From the NCBI GenBank assembly GCA_024709225.1, contig JANJXC010000038.1:162962-226961 (forward strand): a stretch of 64,000 bases of DNA, read 5' to 3'. The stretch comes from Gammaproteobacteria bacterium (GTDB taxonomy: Bacteria > Pseudomonadota > Gammaproteobacteria > Thiohalomonadales > Thiohalomonadaceae). Of this stretch, positions 41,005 through 50,487 are shown one piece after another. Both the position numbers and the translations under genes were made by a program. Numbering within the stretch: the first letter of the stretch is position 1; each line of letters starts with the position of its first letter. The notes under the pieces are model-generated. The model was not told the DNA's origin and made no database searches. It saw only the letters and a list, made by a program, of their open reading frames with translations.

Positions 41005-41687
41005 ATCGCACCGGTCCCTACTGGCTCGACCCCACCGATCGCAGCTACGCCTTTCCGCCGGTGGAACACGCCCTGCGTGAACCCGACGGCCTGCTCGCCA
41101 TCGGCGGCGACCTCGCCCCGGAACGCATCCTGAACGCCTATCGCCACGGCATCTTCCCCTGGTTCAGCCCCGGCCAGCCGATCCTGTGGTGGTCCCCCGA
41201 TCCGCGCGCCGTGCTGTTTCCCGAACAGCTCAAGGTCTCGCGCAGCCTGCGCAAGACCCTCAGCAAGGGCAGCTATCACGTCCGCTTCGACACCGCGTTT
41301 GCCAACGTCATCCGCGCCTGCGCCGAAACGCCGCGCCGCGGCCAACCCGGTACCTGGATCACCGCAGAGATGCAGCAGGCCTATATCCGGCTGCACCAGA
41401 TGGGCTACGCCCACTCGGCGGAGAGCTGGCATGGCGACGAACTGGTAGGCGGGCTGTACGGCATCCGCCTCGGCCGCGTGTTCTACGGCGAATCCATGTT
41501 CAGCCGCCGCACCGATGCCTCCAAGGTGGCCTTCGTGCATCTGGTGCGCAAACTACAGGAGGAAGGCGTGGTACTCATCGACTGCCAGGTGACCACCGAT
41601 CACCTGCTCAGTCTCGGCGCCGAGGAAATTCCGCGCCGGCGCTTCGTCGAACTGCTGCAACAGCACGCCAAACAAACGCCGCTGTAG
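41001..41687 (+). CDS. aat: Leucyl/phenylalanyl-tRNA--protein transferase
   Basis: Adds Leu or Phe from aminoacyl-tRNA to N-terminal Arg or Lys, making N-degrons for ClpS-ClpAP. 228 residues with [77 protein letters not shown] and [20 protein letters not shown]. Coupled to the upstream FemAB-like gene. clpA, clpS and bpt, the rest of the pathway, lie within 8 kb. Confidence 0.96.
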   Translation: MNRTGPYWLDPTDRSYAFPPVEHALREPDGLLAIGGDLAPERILNAYRHGIFPWFSPGQPILWWSPDPRAVLFPEQLKVSRSLRKTLSKGSYHVRFDTAFANVIRACAETPRRGQPGTWITAEMQQAYIRLHQMGYAHSAESWHGDELVGGLYGIRLGRVFYGESMFSRRTDASKVAFVHLVRKLQEEGVVLIDCQVTTDHLLSLGAEEIPRRRFVELLQQHAKQTPL

Positions 41688-41712
41688 CAGGACTCTTCCG
41701 TGGCCCCGCTAC

Positions 41713-41782
41713 GTAGGGTTTGCACCGCACACCAGGCGGCTCCCGACTGGCACCACGGCATATGGTGCGCGACGCACACCCT
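41713..41782. repeat. GTAGGGTKTGCACCGC-type inverted repeat
   Basis: GTAGGGTTTGCACCGCACACC at the left and GGTGCGCGACGCACACCCT at the right, with about 30 bp between. A diverged copy of the element at 32031. It sits in the aat to TrmH-type methyltransferase convergent gap. Confidence 0.6.
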
Positions 41783-41892
41783 GCCGACTCAAACGTCACA
41801 ACAACATATTCATGGGCTGGATGAGTCCAACGAAACCCATCACCCGCCGCTGCAACTGCATGGCGGTTTCGCTGCATTCTACTGCAGTGCCT

Positions 41893-42684
41893 TTATGCCT
41901 GTGCAGCGGCGGTCATCTGCCGCACCCGCTCGAACAGACATACCGCCGCCGCCGCGGCGACATTGAGCGATTCCACCTGTCCCGGCATGGGGATGATGAC
42001 CTGTTGCGTGGCGCAGGCGGACAGCTCCGGCGACAGCCCGGCGCCTTCATTGCCGAAGATGAAGGCGGTCGGGCCGGTGAGGTCGATGTCGTACAGTGAA
42101 TGCGTTGCGTCGAGGCGTGTGGCGATTACGCGAGTGAACCGCTGCGCCGCTGCGGTCAAATCCTGTCCCTCATGGATGGCGATGGTGAAGTGTGCCCCCA
42201 TGCCGGCGCGCAGTGCCTTGGGCGACCAGGCCTCGGCGCAGCCGGTGGAGAGGAATACCGCATCGCAGCCGGCGGCGGCGGCGGTGCGGATGATGCTGCC
42301 GAGATTGCCGGGGTCCTGAATATTTTCCAGCAGCACCGCGCACTGATAATCCCGCTGCGTTGGCGCCGCGATGTTCAGCAGTGCGAGTACACCGGTAGGG
42401 GTTTCCACCGGCGTGATGGCGTCGAACAACGCTGGCGCAAACATCAGTACCGGCACCTGCGGAAAACGCGCCAGACACTGGACTATTTCCGCACTGTTCT
42501 GTGCCCCCTCGCGCACCACCAGCAACTGCGGCATACCACCGGCATCGGCCAGGGCATGCAGCAGGTGCACACCATCGAGCAGGGTCTGTCCGGCCTTGCG
42601 CCGCTCACGGGCCGAGCCCGCCAGCTTTTTCAGCTGCTTGAACTGCGGATTGTCCGCCGAGGTGAGGTGCTTGAACGTGGTCAT
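41893..42684 (-). CDS. TrmH/SpoU-family RNA 2'-O-methyltransferase
   Basis: A 263-residue SPOUT-class methyltransferase. An N-terminal substrate-binding domain (NPQFKQLKKL, GQTLLDGVHLLHAL) precedes the knotted SAM domain: ENIQDPGNLGSIIRTAAAAG, FIFGNEGAGLS and IPMPGQVESLNVAAAAAVCL. Layout matches 23S rRNA guanosine methyltransferases such as RlmB relatives, but the exact target nucleotide is not clear. The start overlaps the upstream FAD-enzyme stop as ATGA. Confidence 0.9.
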   Translation of the reverse strand: MTTFKHLTSADNPQFKQLKKLAGSARERRKAGQTLLDGVHLLHALADAGGMPQLLVVREGAQNSAEIVQCLARFPQVPVLMFAPALFDAITPVETPTGVLALLNIAAPTQRDYQCAVLLENIQDPGNLGSIIRTAAAAGCDAVFLSTGCAEAWSPKALRAGMGAHFTIAIHEGQDLTAAAQRFTRVIATRLDATHSLYDIDLTGPTAFIFGNEGAGLSPELSACATQQVIIPMPGQVESLNVAAAAAVCLFERVRQMTAAAQA

Positions 42685-44297
42685 TGCGACGGCTGTGCGA
42701 CCATATCCAGCGCCAGCGCCTCGGCCACCCGGATGCCGTCCACCGCCGCAGAGAGGATGCCGCCGGCATAACCGGCACCCTCGCCGGCCGGATACAGGCC
42801 TTTCACGTTGAGGCTCTGCAAGGTGGTGTCGTTGCGGCGGATGCGGATCGGCGAGGAGGTGCGCGTCTCCACGCCGGTGAGCACGGCGTCGGCGCGCGCA
42901 AAGCCGCGGATCTGTCTTTCAAAGGCCGGGATCGCCTCGCGCAGGGCCTCGATGGCATAGGCGGGCAACGCGCTACTGAGGTCGGTCAGGTGCACGCCCG
43001 GCGTGTAGGACGGTTGCACCTCGCCGAACTGCGTCGACGGCCGGCCGGCGAGGAAGTCGCCCACCAGCTGGCCCGGCGCCTGATAATTGCGGCCGCCCAG
43101 CTCGAAGGCGCGCGCCTCCAGTTGCTCCTGCAAAACGATGCCGGCCAGCGGATCGCCGGGATAGTCTTCCTGCGGCGTGATGCCGACCACGATGCCGCTG
43201 TTGGCATTGCGTTCCTGGCGCGAATACTGGCTCATGCCGTTGGTCACCACACGGCCCTCCTCCGAGGTGGCGGCCACCACCTGGCCGCCGGGGCACATGC
43301 AAAAGCTGTATACGGTGCGACCGTTCTTGCAGTGATGCACCAGCTTGTAGTCGGCGGCGCCCAGTTCCGCATGGCCGGCCTGCGGACCGAAGCGGCAGCG
43401 GTCGATCATCGACTGCGGATGCTCGATACGAAAACCTATGGAAAATGGCTTGGCCTCGATGTACACACCGCGGCGGTGCAGCATGCGGAAGGTGTCGCGC
43501 GCGCTGTGGCCGATGGCGAGGATCACGTGGTCAGCCGCAATGTGTTCGCCACTGGCCAGCACCAATCCCTTGATGGCGCCGTTCTCGATCTCCACATCGT
43601 CGACACGGCTGCTGAAGCGGAACTCACCGCCCAGTGCCTCGATGGTGGCGCGGATCTTTTCCACCATGCTCACCAGGCGGAAGGTGCCGATGTGCGGCTT
43701 GCTGATGTAGAGGATCTCTTCCGGCGCACCGGCCGCGACGAATTCGGTGAGCACCTTGCGGCCGAGATGGCGCGGGTCCTTGATGCCGCTGTGCAGCTTG
43801 CCATCCGAAAACGTGCCCGCCCCGCCCTCGCCGAACTGCACGTTGGATTCGGGATTGAGCCGTCCCTCACGCCACAGCGCCCAGGTGTCCTTGGTGCGCT
43901 CGCGCACCGGTTTGCCGCGCTCCAGGATAATGGGGCGAAAACCCATCTGCGCCAGCAGCAGGCCGGCCATGAAACCGCACGGCCCGGTGCCGATCACCAC
44001 CGGGCGGCTGGCAAGATGGGCCGGCGCCTGGGCCACGTACTGGTAAGTGGTATCGGGGGCCGGAGCGACATGGGGATCGGTATGGAATTTCTGCAGCAGC
44101 GCGGCCTCGTCGTCCACCTCCACGTCCAGCGTGTAGATGAACAGGATATTGCCGCGCTTGCGCGCATCGTAGCCGCGGCGGGCGATGTGCCAGGCACGCA
44201 GCATCTGCGGCCGGAGCGCCAGGCGCTGCACGATGGCGGCGACCAGATCGGCCTCGCTGTGTTCGAGTGGCAACCTGATTTCGGTGAGTCGTAACAT
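42681..44297 (-). CDS. Uncharacterised FAD-dependent dehydrogenase
   Basis: A 538-residue flavoprotein of the group sometimes called uncharacterised FAD-dependent dehydrogenases. An N-terminal about 90-residue domain (LPLEHSEADLVAAIVQRLAL, RRGYDARKRGNILFIY) precedes FAD binding at VVIGTGPCGFMAGLLLAQMG, with SNVQFGEGGAGTFSDGKLH and the conserved cysteine loop YSFCMCPGGQVVAA, and a final GLYPAGEGAGYAGGILSA. The family's substrate is unknown. The ATG at 44297 starts the N-terminal domain naturally (MLRLTEIRLP). Coupled to the downstream TrmH-type gene. Confidence 0.86.
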   Translation of the reverse strand: MLRLTEIRLPLEHSEADLVAAIVQRLALRPQMLRAWHIARRGYDARKRGNILFIYTLDVEVDDEAALLQKFHTDPHVAPAPDTTYQYVAQAPAHLASRPVVIGTGPCGFMAGLLLAQMGFRPIILERGKPVRERTKDTWALWREGRLNPESNVQFGEGGAGTFSDGKLHSGIKDPRHLGRKVLTEFVAAGAPEEILYISKPHIGTFRLVSMVEKIRATIEALGGEFRFSSRVDDVEIENGAIKGLVLASGEHIAADHVILAIGHSARDTFRMLHRRGVYIEAKPFSIGFRIEHPQSMIDRCRFGPQAGHAELGAADYKLVHHCKNGRTVYSFCMCPGGQVVAATSEEGRVVTNGMSQYSRQERNANSGIVVGITPQEDYPGDPLAGIVLQEQLEARAFELGGRNYQAPGQLVGDFLAGRPSTQFGEVQPSYTPGVHLTDLSSALPAYAIEALREAIPAFERQIRGFARADAVLTGVETRTSSPIRIRRNDTTLQSLNVKGLYPAGEGAGYAGGILSAAVDGIRVAEALALDMVAQPSQ

Positions 44298-44404
44298 CCA
44301 GACACTGACCTGTGAAAAAGGGCGTACATGGTAGCGTGTTTCAGGCGGCAAACCCACACGGCCGGCATGGCGGCAGGTGACGGATCCTGTGGTATGTTTT
44401 GAGC

Positions 44405-45142
44405 ATGACCAGTCCCCATGCCTTTTCCGTGCTGCCCGCCGATCTGGTGTTCTACGCCAGCCCGCCGCACGAGTGCAGCTATCTGCCGGAGCGCGAGGCC
44501 ATCACCCTGTTTGCCGACCCGCACTCACCCATGACACCGGCCCTGTACAGCGTGCTGGCGGAGCTGGGGTTTCGTCGCAGCGGCAATTATGTCTACCGGC
44601 CGCGCTGTGCAACCTGCGATGCCTGCCGTCCGGCACGCATTCCGGTTGCCGAGTTCGTCCCGGATCGCAGCCAGCGCCGTGCCTGGCAACGCAACCGCGA
44701 CCTCGCCGTGTCGGTGCTGCCGGCGGAATACCACGAGGAGCATTACCAGCTGTACCGCAAGTACATCCACAGCCGCCACGCCGACGGCGGCATGGACGTG
44801 GACGACCCGACCCGCTACCTGGAGTTCCTGGGCAGCCGCTGGATGGATACCCGCTTCGTGGAGTTCCGTGACCAGGGACGTCTGCTGATGGTGGCGGTCA
44901 TCGACCTGATGAGTGATGGCCTCTCCGCCGTCTACACCTTTTTCGACCCGGACGAGGCCAACCGCAGCCTCGGCACCTACGCGGTGATGTGGCAGGTGGA
45001 GGAGGCACGCTGGCGCCGGCTGCCCTATGTCTACCTCGGCTACTGGATCGAGGAGTCGCCCCGCATGGCCTACAAGAAACGATATCGCCCCCTGGAGGTC
45101 TACAGAAGTGGTGGCTGGCAGAAACTGTCGCAACAGGACTGA
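44405..45142 (+). CDS. bpt: Aspartate/glutamate leucyltransferase Bpt
   Basis: Transfers Leu from leucyl-tRNA to N-terminal Asp or Glu, the second bacterial N-degron transferase. 245 residues: ECSYLPEREAITLFADP, GFRRSGNYVYRPRCATCDAC, PVAEFVPDRSQRRAWQRN, YRKYIHSRHADGGM and the GNAT core TFFDPDEANRSLGTYAVMWQ ... YVYLGYWIEESPRMAYK. The ATG at 44405 is preferred to TTG at 44399. Divergent from the FAD gene, upstream of the 77-residue unknown. Confidence 0.95.
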   Translation: MTSPHAFSVLPADLVFYASPPHECSYLPEREAITLFADPHSPMTPALYSVLAELGFRRSGNYVYRPRCATCDACRPARIPVAEFVPDRSQRRAWQRNRDLAVSVLPAEYHEEHYQLYRKYIHSRHADGGMDVDDPTRYLEFLGSRWMDTRFVEFRDQGRLLMVAVIDLMSDGLSAVYTFFDPDEANRSLGTYAVMWQVEEARWRRLPYVYLGYWIEESPRMAYKKRYRPLEVYRSGGWQKLSQQD

Positions 45143-45196
45143 CAGCCGTTATACTTGTAGACAGTGTGGTTATACCCGCCACACAAAGGAGGCAAC

Positions 45197-45430
45197 ATGC
45201 TGAGCTTCGTCTATCAGCTGGCCCACACCTTCGAGCGGGAACACGGCTACCGGCCCAACCTGCTCTACCTGAACCACCGTCATTTCCGCGCCCTGGAGGC
45301 CGATCTCCCCTCCGATGCCGCGCAGGGCACCCTGCGCCAACGCCTCGGCATGGATATCGTGCTGACCGACGAAGTGGTTCACCCCCACGTCGCCTGGACC
45401 CGACTGGCCTGGCAACGGGCTGCGGGCTGA
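45197..45430 (+). CDS. Conserved-looking hypothetical protein, 77 aa
   Basis: A short protein (MLSFVYQLAHTFEREHGYRP, NLLYLNHRHFRALEADL, then MDIVLTDEVVHPHVAW) with no signal peptide or membrane helix. A near-perfect AAAGGAGG six bases before the ATG says it is translated well. It lies 54 bp after bpt and 180 bp before infA. I cannot name a family. Its place within the N-degron neighbourhood is suggestive but proves nothing. Confidence 0.7.
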   Translation: MLSFVYQLAHTFEREHGYRPNLLYLNHRHFRALEADLPSDAAQGTLRQRLGMDIVLTDEVVHPHVAWTRLAWQRAAG

Positions 45431-45610
45431 ACGCGGGGCAGTTCCGCCTCACCGGCCAGGGGCCGGGAGTGGCCTATACTTCTCTGCAGTCATAAAGCTT
45501 TGCCTTGCAACGCAAAATGAGGCAAACTTACGGGCTAATCACAGGTCTGTGGGCCGCGTTCAGTCCACTCACCCCGCATCCCCTTTTGAGCGAGGCGCAA
45601 GCAACACCGT

Positions 45611-45829
45611 ATGGCGAAGGAAGAAGGCATTGAAATGGAAGGCACGGTCATCGAGACCCTGCCCAACACCATGTTCCGCGTAGAGCTGGAGAATGGTCAC
45701 GTCGTTACCGCCCACATCTCCGGCAAGATGCGCAAGCACTACATCCGCATCCTCACCGGCGACAAGGTTACCGTCCAGGTTACCCCCTACGACCTGAGCA
45801 AGGGCCGCATCACCTTCCGCGCCCGCTAG
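45611..45829 (+). CDS. infA: Translation initiation factor IF-1
   Basis: A 72-residue S1/OB-fold protein that binds the ribosomal A site during initiation. The sequence ([59 protein letters not shown]) is full length and typical. The 180-bp upstream spacer has TTGCCT/AGGCAA arms around 45510-45530 but no clear promoter and no serW tRNA, which accompanies infA in E. coli. Convergent with clpA over a terminator. Confidence 0.98.
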   Translation: MAKEEGIEMEGTVIETLPNTMFRVELENGHVVTAHISGKMRKHYIRILTGDKVTVQVTPYDLSKGRITFRAR

Positions 45830-45881
45830 GGACAACGGCAGGGCCGGCGGCAAACCTTCCCGCCCCTCCCGGCCACCCCAT

Positions 45882-45919
45882 AAAAAACGCCCGGTCGCTT
45901 TGAGCGCCGGGCGTTTTTG
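45882..45919. terminator. Bidirectional terminator between infA and clpA
   Basis: AAAAAACGCCCGG and CCGGGCGTTTTT arms, with an inner CGCT/AGCG extension, flanked by A- and T-runs on the two sides. Confidence 0.9.
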
Positions 45920-45939
45920 TTTGCTGTCTCCGCCGCCGG

Positions 45940-48204
45940 TCAATGCACCGTGGCGGCCTCCTCCTTGCCTTCGAACTCAAAGCTGAGTTCGCCGTCGTGT
46001 TCCGTCACCAGGACATGGCCACCGCCCTCCAGCTTGCCGAACAGCAGTTCCTCCGCCATCGGCTTCTTCAGCTTTTCCTTGATCACGCGGGCCATGGGAC
46101 GGGCGCCCATCTGCGGGTCGTAGCCATTCTTGGCCAGCCAGCGGCGGGCAGCGGCGTCGACATCCAGGGTGACGCCCTTCTGCTCCAGCTGGGTCTCCAG
46201 CTCCATGATGAACTTGTCCACCACGTGCTTGATGTTCTCCTCATCCAGCGGCTTGAACTGAATCACGGAGTCGAGGCGGTTGCGGAACTCCGGGGTGAAC
46301 ATCTTCTTGATCACCTCCATGCCGTCGGTGCTGTGATCCTGTTCGGCAAAACCGATGGAACGGCGGCTGGTCTGCTCCGCACCGGCGTTGGTGGTCATCA
46401 CCAGGATGACGTTGCGGAAGTCCGCCTTGCGACCGTTGTTGTCGGTCAGCGTGCCGTGGTCCATCACCTGCAGCAGCAGGTTGAACACGTCCGGATGGGC
46501 CTTTTCGATCTCGTCCAGCAGCAGCACCGCATGGGGATGCTTGGTGATGGCCTCGGTGAGCAGGCCGCCCTGGTCGAAGCCCACATAGCCCGGCGGCGCA
46601 CCGATGAGGCGCGATACCGTATGGCGCTCCATGTATTCGGACATGTCGAAACGGATCAGCTCGATGCCGAGAATGCTGGCCAGCTGGCGCGTCACCTCGG
46701 TCTTGCCCACGCCGGTGGGGCCGGCAAACAGGAACGAGCCGATGGGCTTCTGCTCCGTACCAAGACCTGAGCGTGCCATCTTGATGGCCGAGGCCAGGGT
46801 CGTAATCGCCTCGTCCTGACCGAAGATCATCAGCTTGAGGTCGCGCTCCAGGTGCTTCAGGCTCTCGCGGTCCGAGGCCGACACGCTCTTGGGCGGGATG
46901 CGCGCGATCTTCGCCACCACCGCCTCGATGTCCTTCACGCCCAGGGTCTTCTTGCGCTTCGACACCGGCTGCATGCGCTGGTTGGCGCCGGCCTCGTCGA
47001 TGACGTCGATGGCCTTGTCCGGCAGATGGCGGTCGTTGATATAGCGCGCCGCCAGTTCCGCCGCGGAACGCAGCGCCGCCTTGGTGTACTTGACGTCGTG
47101 ATGCTCCTCGAAGCGGCTCTTGAGCCCCTCGAGGATCTGCACCGTCTCCTCCACCGTCGGCTCGGGCACGTCGATCTTCTGGAAGCGGCGCGCCAGGGCA
47201 CGATCCTTCTCGAAGATGCCGCGGTATTCCTGGTAGGTGGTGGAGCCGATGCACTTGAGGTCACCGTTGGCCAGCACCGGCTTGATCAGATTGGAGGCAT
47301 CCATCGCGCCCCCTGATGCGGCGCCGGCACCGATGATGGTATGGATCTCGTCGATGAACAGAATGGCGCCGTGTTCCTTCTTGAGCTGCGCCAGCACTGC
47401 CTTGAGACGTTTCTCGAAATCACCGCGGTACTTGGTGCCCGCCAGCAGGGCCCCCAGGTCGAGCGAGTAGACCGTGCTGTGCGCCAGCACCTCGGGCACC
47501 TCGCCGTCCACGATCTTTTTCGCCAGTCCCTCGGCCAGCGCAGTCTTGCCGACGCCGGCCTCACCGACGAACAGCGGGTTGTTCTTGCGCCGGCGGCACA
47601 GCACCTGGATGGTGCGCTCGATCTCGGTGGCACGCCCGATGAGCGGATCGATCTTGCCCTGGCGTGCCAGGGCGTTGAGGTTGGAGGCATAGGCCTCCAG
47701 CGGCTTCTGCGCCGTGTCGGCGCCGCCCTCCTCGTCACTGGAGCGGGCGGGTTCCTCGTCCCCCTCACCGCTCAGTTTGGAGATGCCGTGGGAGATATAA
47801 TTGACGATATCCAGACGGGTGATGTTCTGCTGGTTGAGAAAATAAACCGCCTGCGACTCCTGTTCGCTGAACATGGCCACCAGCACGTTGGCGCCGTTGG
47901 CCTCCTTGCGCTCCGAGGCCTGGACATGGAACACCGCCCGCTGCAAGATGCGCTGAAAACCCAGCGTCGGCTGAATCTCCCGCTCGCTGTCCGGTGCGAG
48001 CAGCGGCACGGTGTCCTCGATAAAGCCGACCAGATCGTTGTGCAGCTGCTCCATGTTGGCGCCACAGGCCTTGAGGGCAGCCGAGGAGCTGGGCTCCTCC
48101 AGCAATGCCAGCAGCAGGTGCTCCACGGTCATGAACTCATGACGCTGCTCACGGGCCGCCTTGAAGGCCTGGTTGAGGGTAAATTCCAATTCTTTGGTCA
48201 GCAT
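45940..48204 (-). CDS. clpA: ATP-dependent Clp protease ATP-binding subunit ClpA
   Basis: AAA+ unfoldase partner of ClpP. 754 residues: N-domain (about 1-145) that docks ClpS; AAA1 with [18 protein letters not shown] and [20 protein letters not shown]2 with [17 protein letters not shown] and [18 protein letters not shown]; the ClpP-docking IGF tripeptide in [11 protein letters not shown]. The ATG at 48204 with AGAGAGG upstream gives the usual N-terminus [14 protein letters not shown]. Twenty bp after clpS, so one operon. Confidence 0.97.
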   Translation of the reverse strand: MLTKELEFTLNQAFKAAREQRHEFMTVEHLLLALLEEPSSSAALKACGANMEQLHNDLVGFIEDTVPLLAPDSEREIQPTLGFQRILQRAVFHVQASERKEANGANVLVAMFSEQESQAVYFLNQQNITRLDIVNYISHGISKLSGEGDEEPARSSDEEGGADTAQKPLEAYASNLNALARQGKIDPLIGRATEIERTIQVLCRRRKNNPLFVGEAGVGKTALAEGLAKKIVDGEVPEVLAHSTVYSLDLGALLAGTKYRGDFEKRLKAVLAQLKKEHGAILFIDEIHTIIGAGAASGGAMDASNLIKPVLANGDLKCIGSTTYQEYRGIFEKDRALARRFQKIDVPEPTVEETVQILEGLKSRFEEHHDVKYTKAALRSAAELAARYINDRHLPDKAIDVIDEAGANQRMQPVSKRKKTLGVKDIEAVVAKIARIPPKSVSASDRESLKHLERDLKLMIFGQDEAITTLASAIKMARSGLGTEQKPIGSFLFAGPTGVGKTEVTRQLASILGIELIRFDMSEYMERHTVSRLIGAPPGYVGFDQGGLLTEAITKHPHAVLLLDEIEKAHPDVFNLLLQVMDHGTLTDNNGRKADFRNVILVMTTNAGAEQTSRRSIGFAEQDHSTDGMEVIKKMFTPEFRNRLDSVIQFKPLDEENIKHVVDKFIMELETQLEQKGVTLDVDAAARRWLAKNGYDPQMGARPMARVIKEKLKKPMAEELLFGKLEGGGHVLVTEHDGELSFEFEGKEEAATVH

Positions 48205-48224
48205 GGTCAGCCTCTCTTTAAGAC

Positions 48225-48548
48225 CTACTCGGCCTCCATGGCGCACATCAACGGGTGTTGGTGCTTGCGGGAATAACTGTTGACCTGCTGTACCTTGGTC
48301 TCGGCAACATCCCGATTATAGACACCGGCAACCCCCTTGCCTTCAGTATGGACCGCCAACATGATGCGTGTGGCGGTCGGACGGTCCTTGGAGAAAAAAA
48401 TTTCCAGTATGTGTACGACGAACTCCATCGGCGTGTAATCGTCGTTCAGCAGCACCACCTTGTACATGGGCGGCCGCTTGAGCTGCGGGCGATCCTCTTC
48501 TACCGCCAAATCGCGCTGGTCGCCGTGCTGATGATCGCTCTCTGCCAT
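48225..48548 (-). CDS. clpS: ClpA adaptor ClpS
   Basis: N-recognin that binds N-terminal Leu, Phe, Trp or Tyr and hands the substrate to ClpAP. 107 residues with the pocket sequence [20 protein letters not shown], the metal-like [11 protein letters not shown] and the C-terminal [18 protein letters not shown]. The polar N-terminal tail ([12 protein letters not shown]) is the part threaded into ClpA. Confidence 0.97.
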   Translation of the reverse strand: MAESDHQHGDQRDLAVEEDRPQLKRPPMYKVVLLNDDYTPMEFVVHILEIFFSKDRPTATRIMLAVHTEGKGVAGVYNRDVAETKVQQVNSYSRKHQHPLMCAMEAE

Positions 48549-48576
48549 AATTCCTTACCTGTTACCTACGGTTACT

Positions 48577-48605
48577 AACATAAAGACTTGAAGGCGAGTT
48601 TCCAA
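48577..48605 (-). promoter_or_regulatory. Candidate clpS-clpA promoter
   Basis: Minus strand TTGGAA, 17-base spacer, TATGTT, about 30 bp upstream of the clpS ATG. The rest of the 290-bp clpS-ccmI spacer (48549-48838) holds no gene that I can support. Confidence 0.4.
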
Positions 48606-48838
48606 GCGTTGCCATTGTAACAAGTTGCGCGATTTCCTCGCTTCGACCCGGGAAGACCGTGACAAATCCGTGTGTTATGTGTGGCTAAGTGGTACCGGCA
48701 GGTAAACTGAGCGAAGTCGGACGGCGTCGTTTTACTGACGGAGAATGAATCCGACGCCCACCGCGCTTGGACAGCGCGGCAAACGGTGGTACGGGTGACA
48801 CAGGGGATACAACTCCCCTGCGCCCCCCAGGAGGTCTG

Positions 48839-50026
48839 CTACGGCCGCAAGCGTTCGATGCGAATGGCTACCGGCTCCGCAGTCCGCGGATCCACCACGA
48901 CACTGCCCTCCAGGTCACCGCTGGCGGCCGCCGCGTTGCCACTGCCGCTGATCCGTGCGACCACCTCCACCTGGGAATAATCCCCCAGTGAGCGCCCCGC
49001 GGTGAGCATTGCGCTGTCATCCAGAACGATGTCGAGCGGCAGTTCGCGCGCCAGACGGCGCAAGGCGACGACAGGCATGCCGCCTTCCGGTGGCCGCGCC
49101 ATGATGAACAACACCTGCTCCGGCTGTACCCGTCCCGCCAGCGCCGGGTCCAGACTGATGCGCAGGCGCAGCATGGGAGCGGCCTCGGCCAAGGGCTGCG
49201 GCTCACCCAGTCGCCCACGGGCCTCGTTGAGGTTGTCACGTACCATCGCATGCGCTTCCGCATCCTGCGCCGGCAGGAGTTTCTGCAGCTGTTGCCAGTG
49301 CGCGATGGCCGCGGTGTAATCCTCCTGTTCAAAGGCCGCCACCCCGGCCAGCCACAAGGCCCCCTGGGCGTCGGGATCGAGACGCAAGGCGCGCTCGATC
49401 AGTTCGCGCGCCATACCGCGCATGCTGCCCTGCTGCAGGGCCAACATCTCGGCGTAGTCGGTCAGCAGGTCGGGATGCTCGCCGGCGCGCTCCAGCGCAC
49501 GTTCATAGGTCTCGGCCGCCTCCTGGTAACGCTCCTGCATCACCAGGGAACGGCCCAGCAGCATCCATCCCTGCACATCACCGGGATTCTGCTCCAGCCG
49601 CGCCGCCAGCTGCCTGGTCAACGCGGCCATGTCCATTTCGCCACCGGCCTGATGCTGTGCGGCGGCCGGTGGATCGACGAAGTCGGGGGCGCCCAGTTGC
49701 AGGTACAAAAGGACCGCCAGCAACGGCACACCGATGCCGACGGCCAGTGCCAGACCGCGCGTGGGGCGCTGCGCGCCCTGCTCCTCCGTACCGGCATTGA
49801 GCAACAGATCGCGCTCCAGCTCCAACCGTGCCGGCTCGTACTGCTCGGCACTGATGGCATCCTCCGCCAGCTCCTGCGCCAGCTCGTCGCGCCGCTCCTG
49901 GAACAGCGCCACGTTGAGCGCCTCGCGCTCGGCGCTACGCACCGTGCGCGGGCGCAGCAGGGGCAACAGCACCGGCACCAGGATCAGCACGGTGAGCAGC
50001 AGTGCCAAAGCTACGAACAGGGTCAT
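48839..50026 (-). CDS. ccmI: Cytochrome c biogenesis protein CcmI
   Basis: Apocytochrome c chaperone of the haem ligation complex. 395 residues: N-terminal transmembrane helix (about 2-25), a leucine-zipper-like cytoplasmic loop, a second helix near 94-112, then periplasmic TPR repeats (MLLGRSLVMQERYQEAAETY, LWLAGVAAFEQEDYTAAIAH) and a C-terminal beta-rich domain (DIVLDDSAMLTAGRSLGDYS). Last gene of the ccm operon; overlaps ccmH as ATGA. Confidence 0.92.
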   Translation of the reverse strand: MTLFVALALLLTVLILVPVLLPLLRPRTVRSAEREALNVALFQERRDELAQELAEDAISAEQYEPARLELERDLLLNAGTEEQGAQRPTRGLALAVGIGVPLLAVLLYLQLGAPDFVDPPAAAQHQAGGEMDMAALTRQLAARLEQNPGDVQGWMLLGRSLVMQERYQEAAETYERALERAGEHPDLLTDYAEMLALQQGSMRGMARELIERALRLDPDAQGALWLAGVAAFEQEDYTAAIAHWQQLQKLLPAQDAEAHAMVRDNLNEARGRLGEPQPLAEAAPMLRLRISLDPALAGRVQPEQVLFIMARPPEGGMPVVALRRLARELPLDIVLDDSAMLTAGRSLGDYSQVEVVARISGSGNAAAASGDLEGSVVVDPRTAEPVAIRIERLRP

Positions 50027-50487
50027 GATTGTCCTCCGCGCTCACGCACCAGCGCTTCCAGCCGCTGTTGCTCCGCTGCACTCAACGGCGTCTCGCTGGT
50101 CGTCGCCACGCGCCGGTGCACGAACCAGGCCAGCGCCACGCCGCCGACCAGCAACAGCACGAACGGCCCTACCCACAGCAGCAGCGTGCCGGCGCGCACC
50201 GGTGGCCGGTACAGCACGAAGTCGCCGTAGCGCTGGGTCATGAAGTCGACGATCTCGGTGTCGCTGTTGCCGGCCAGGATCATTTCGTGGATCTGCCGGC
50301 GCAGGTCCAGCGCCAAGCCGGCGTTGGAATCGGCGATGTTCTGGTTCTGGCACACCAGGCAGCGCAGTTCCTGCGACAGCTTGTTGAAGCGCGCCTCCTG
50401 TTCCGGCGTATCGAATTTGTAGGCGCTGATCGCCGCCTGCGCGGCGATCGCAAACAGCAACAGGACAACGGCGAGCAACGGCCTCAT
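50023..50487 (-). CDS. ccmH: Cytochrome c maturation protein CcmH
   Basis: Membrane-anchored thiol reductase that prepares the apocytochrome CxxCH. 154 residues from the ATG at 50487: signal peptide (LLAVVLLLFAIAAQA), the redox motif LRCLVCQNQN (C43, C46), DLRRQIHEMILAGNSDTEIV, YGDFVLYRPP and a C-terminal transmembrane helix (LLLWVGPFVLLLVGGVALAW). The start overlaps the ccmG stop codon. Confidence 0.95.
   Translation of the reverse strand: MRPLLAVVLLLFAIAAQAAISAYKFDTPEQEARFNKLSQELRCLVCQNQNIADSNAGLALDLRRQIHEMILAGNSDTEIVDFMTQRYGDFVLYRPPVRAGTLLLWVGPFVLLLVGGVALAWFVHRRVATTSETPLSAAEQQRLEALVRERGGQS

Noticed and set aside
45431..45610. serW-type tRNA beside infA as in E. coli
   Set aside because: No cloverleaf or T-loop GTTCRANNC element is seen in this spacer.
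48767..48991. 74-codon open frame upstream of ccmI on the plus strand
   Set aside because: Overlaps the 3' end of ccmI antisense and has no ribosome-binding site or motif.
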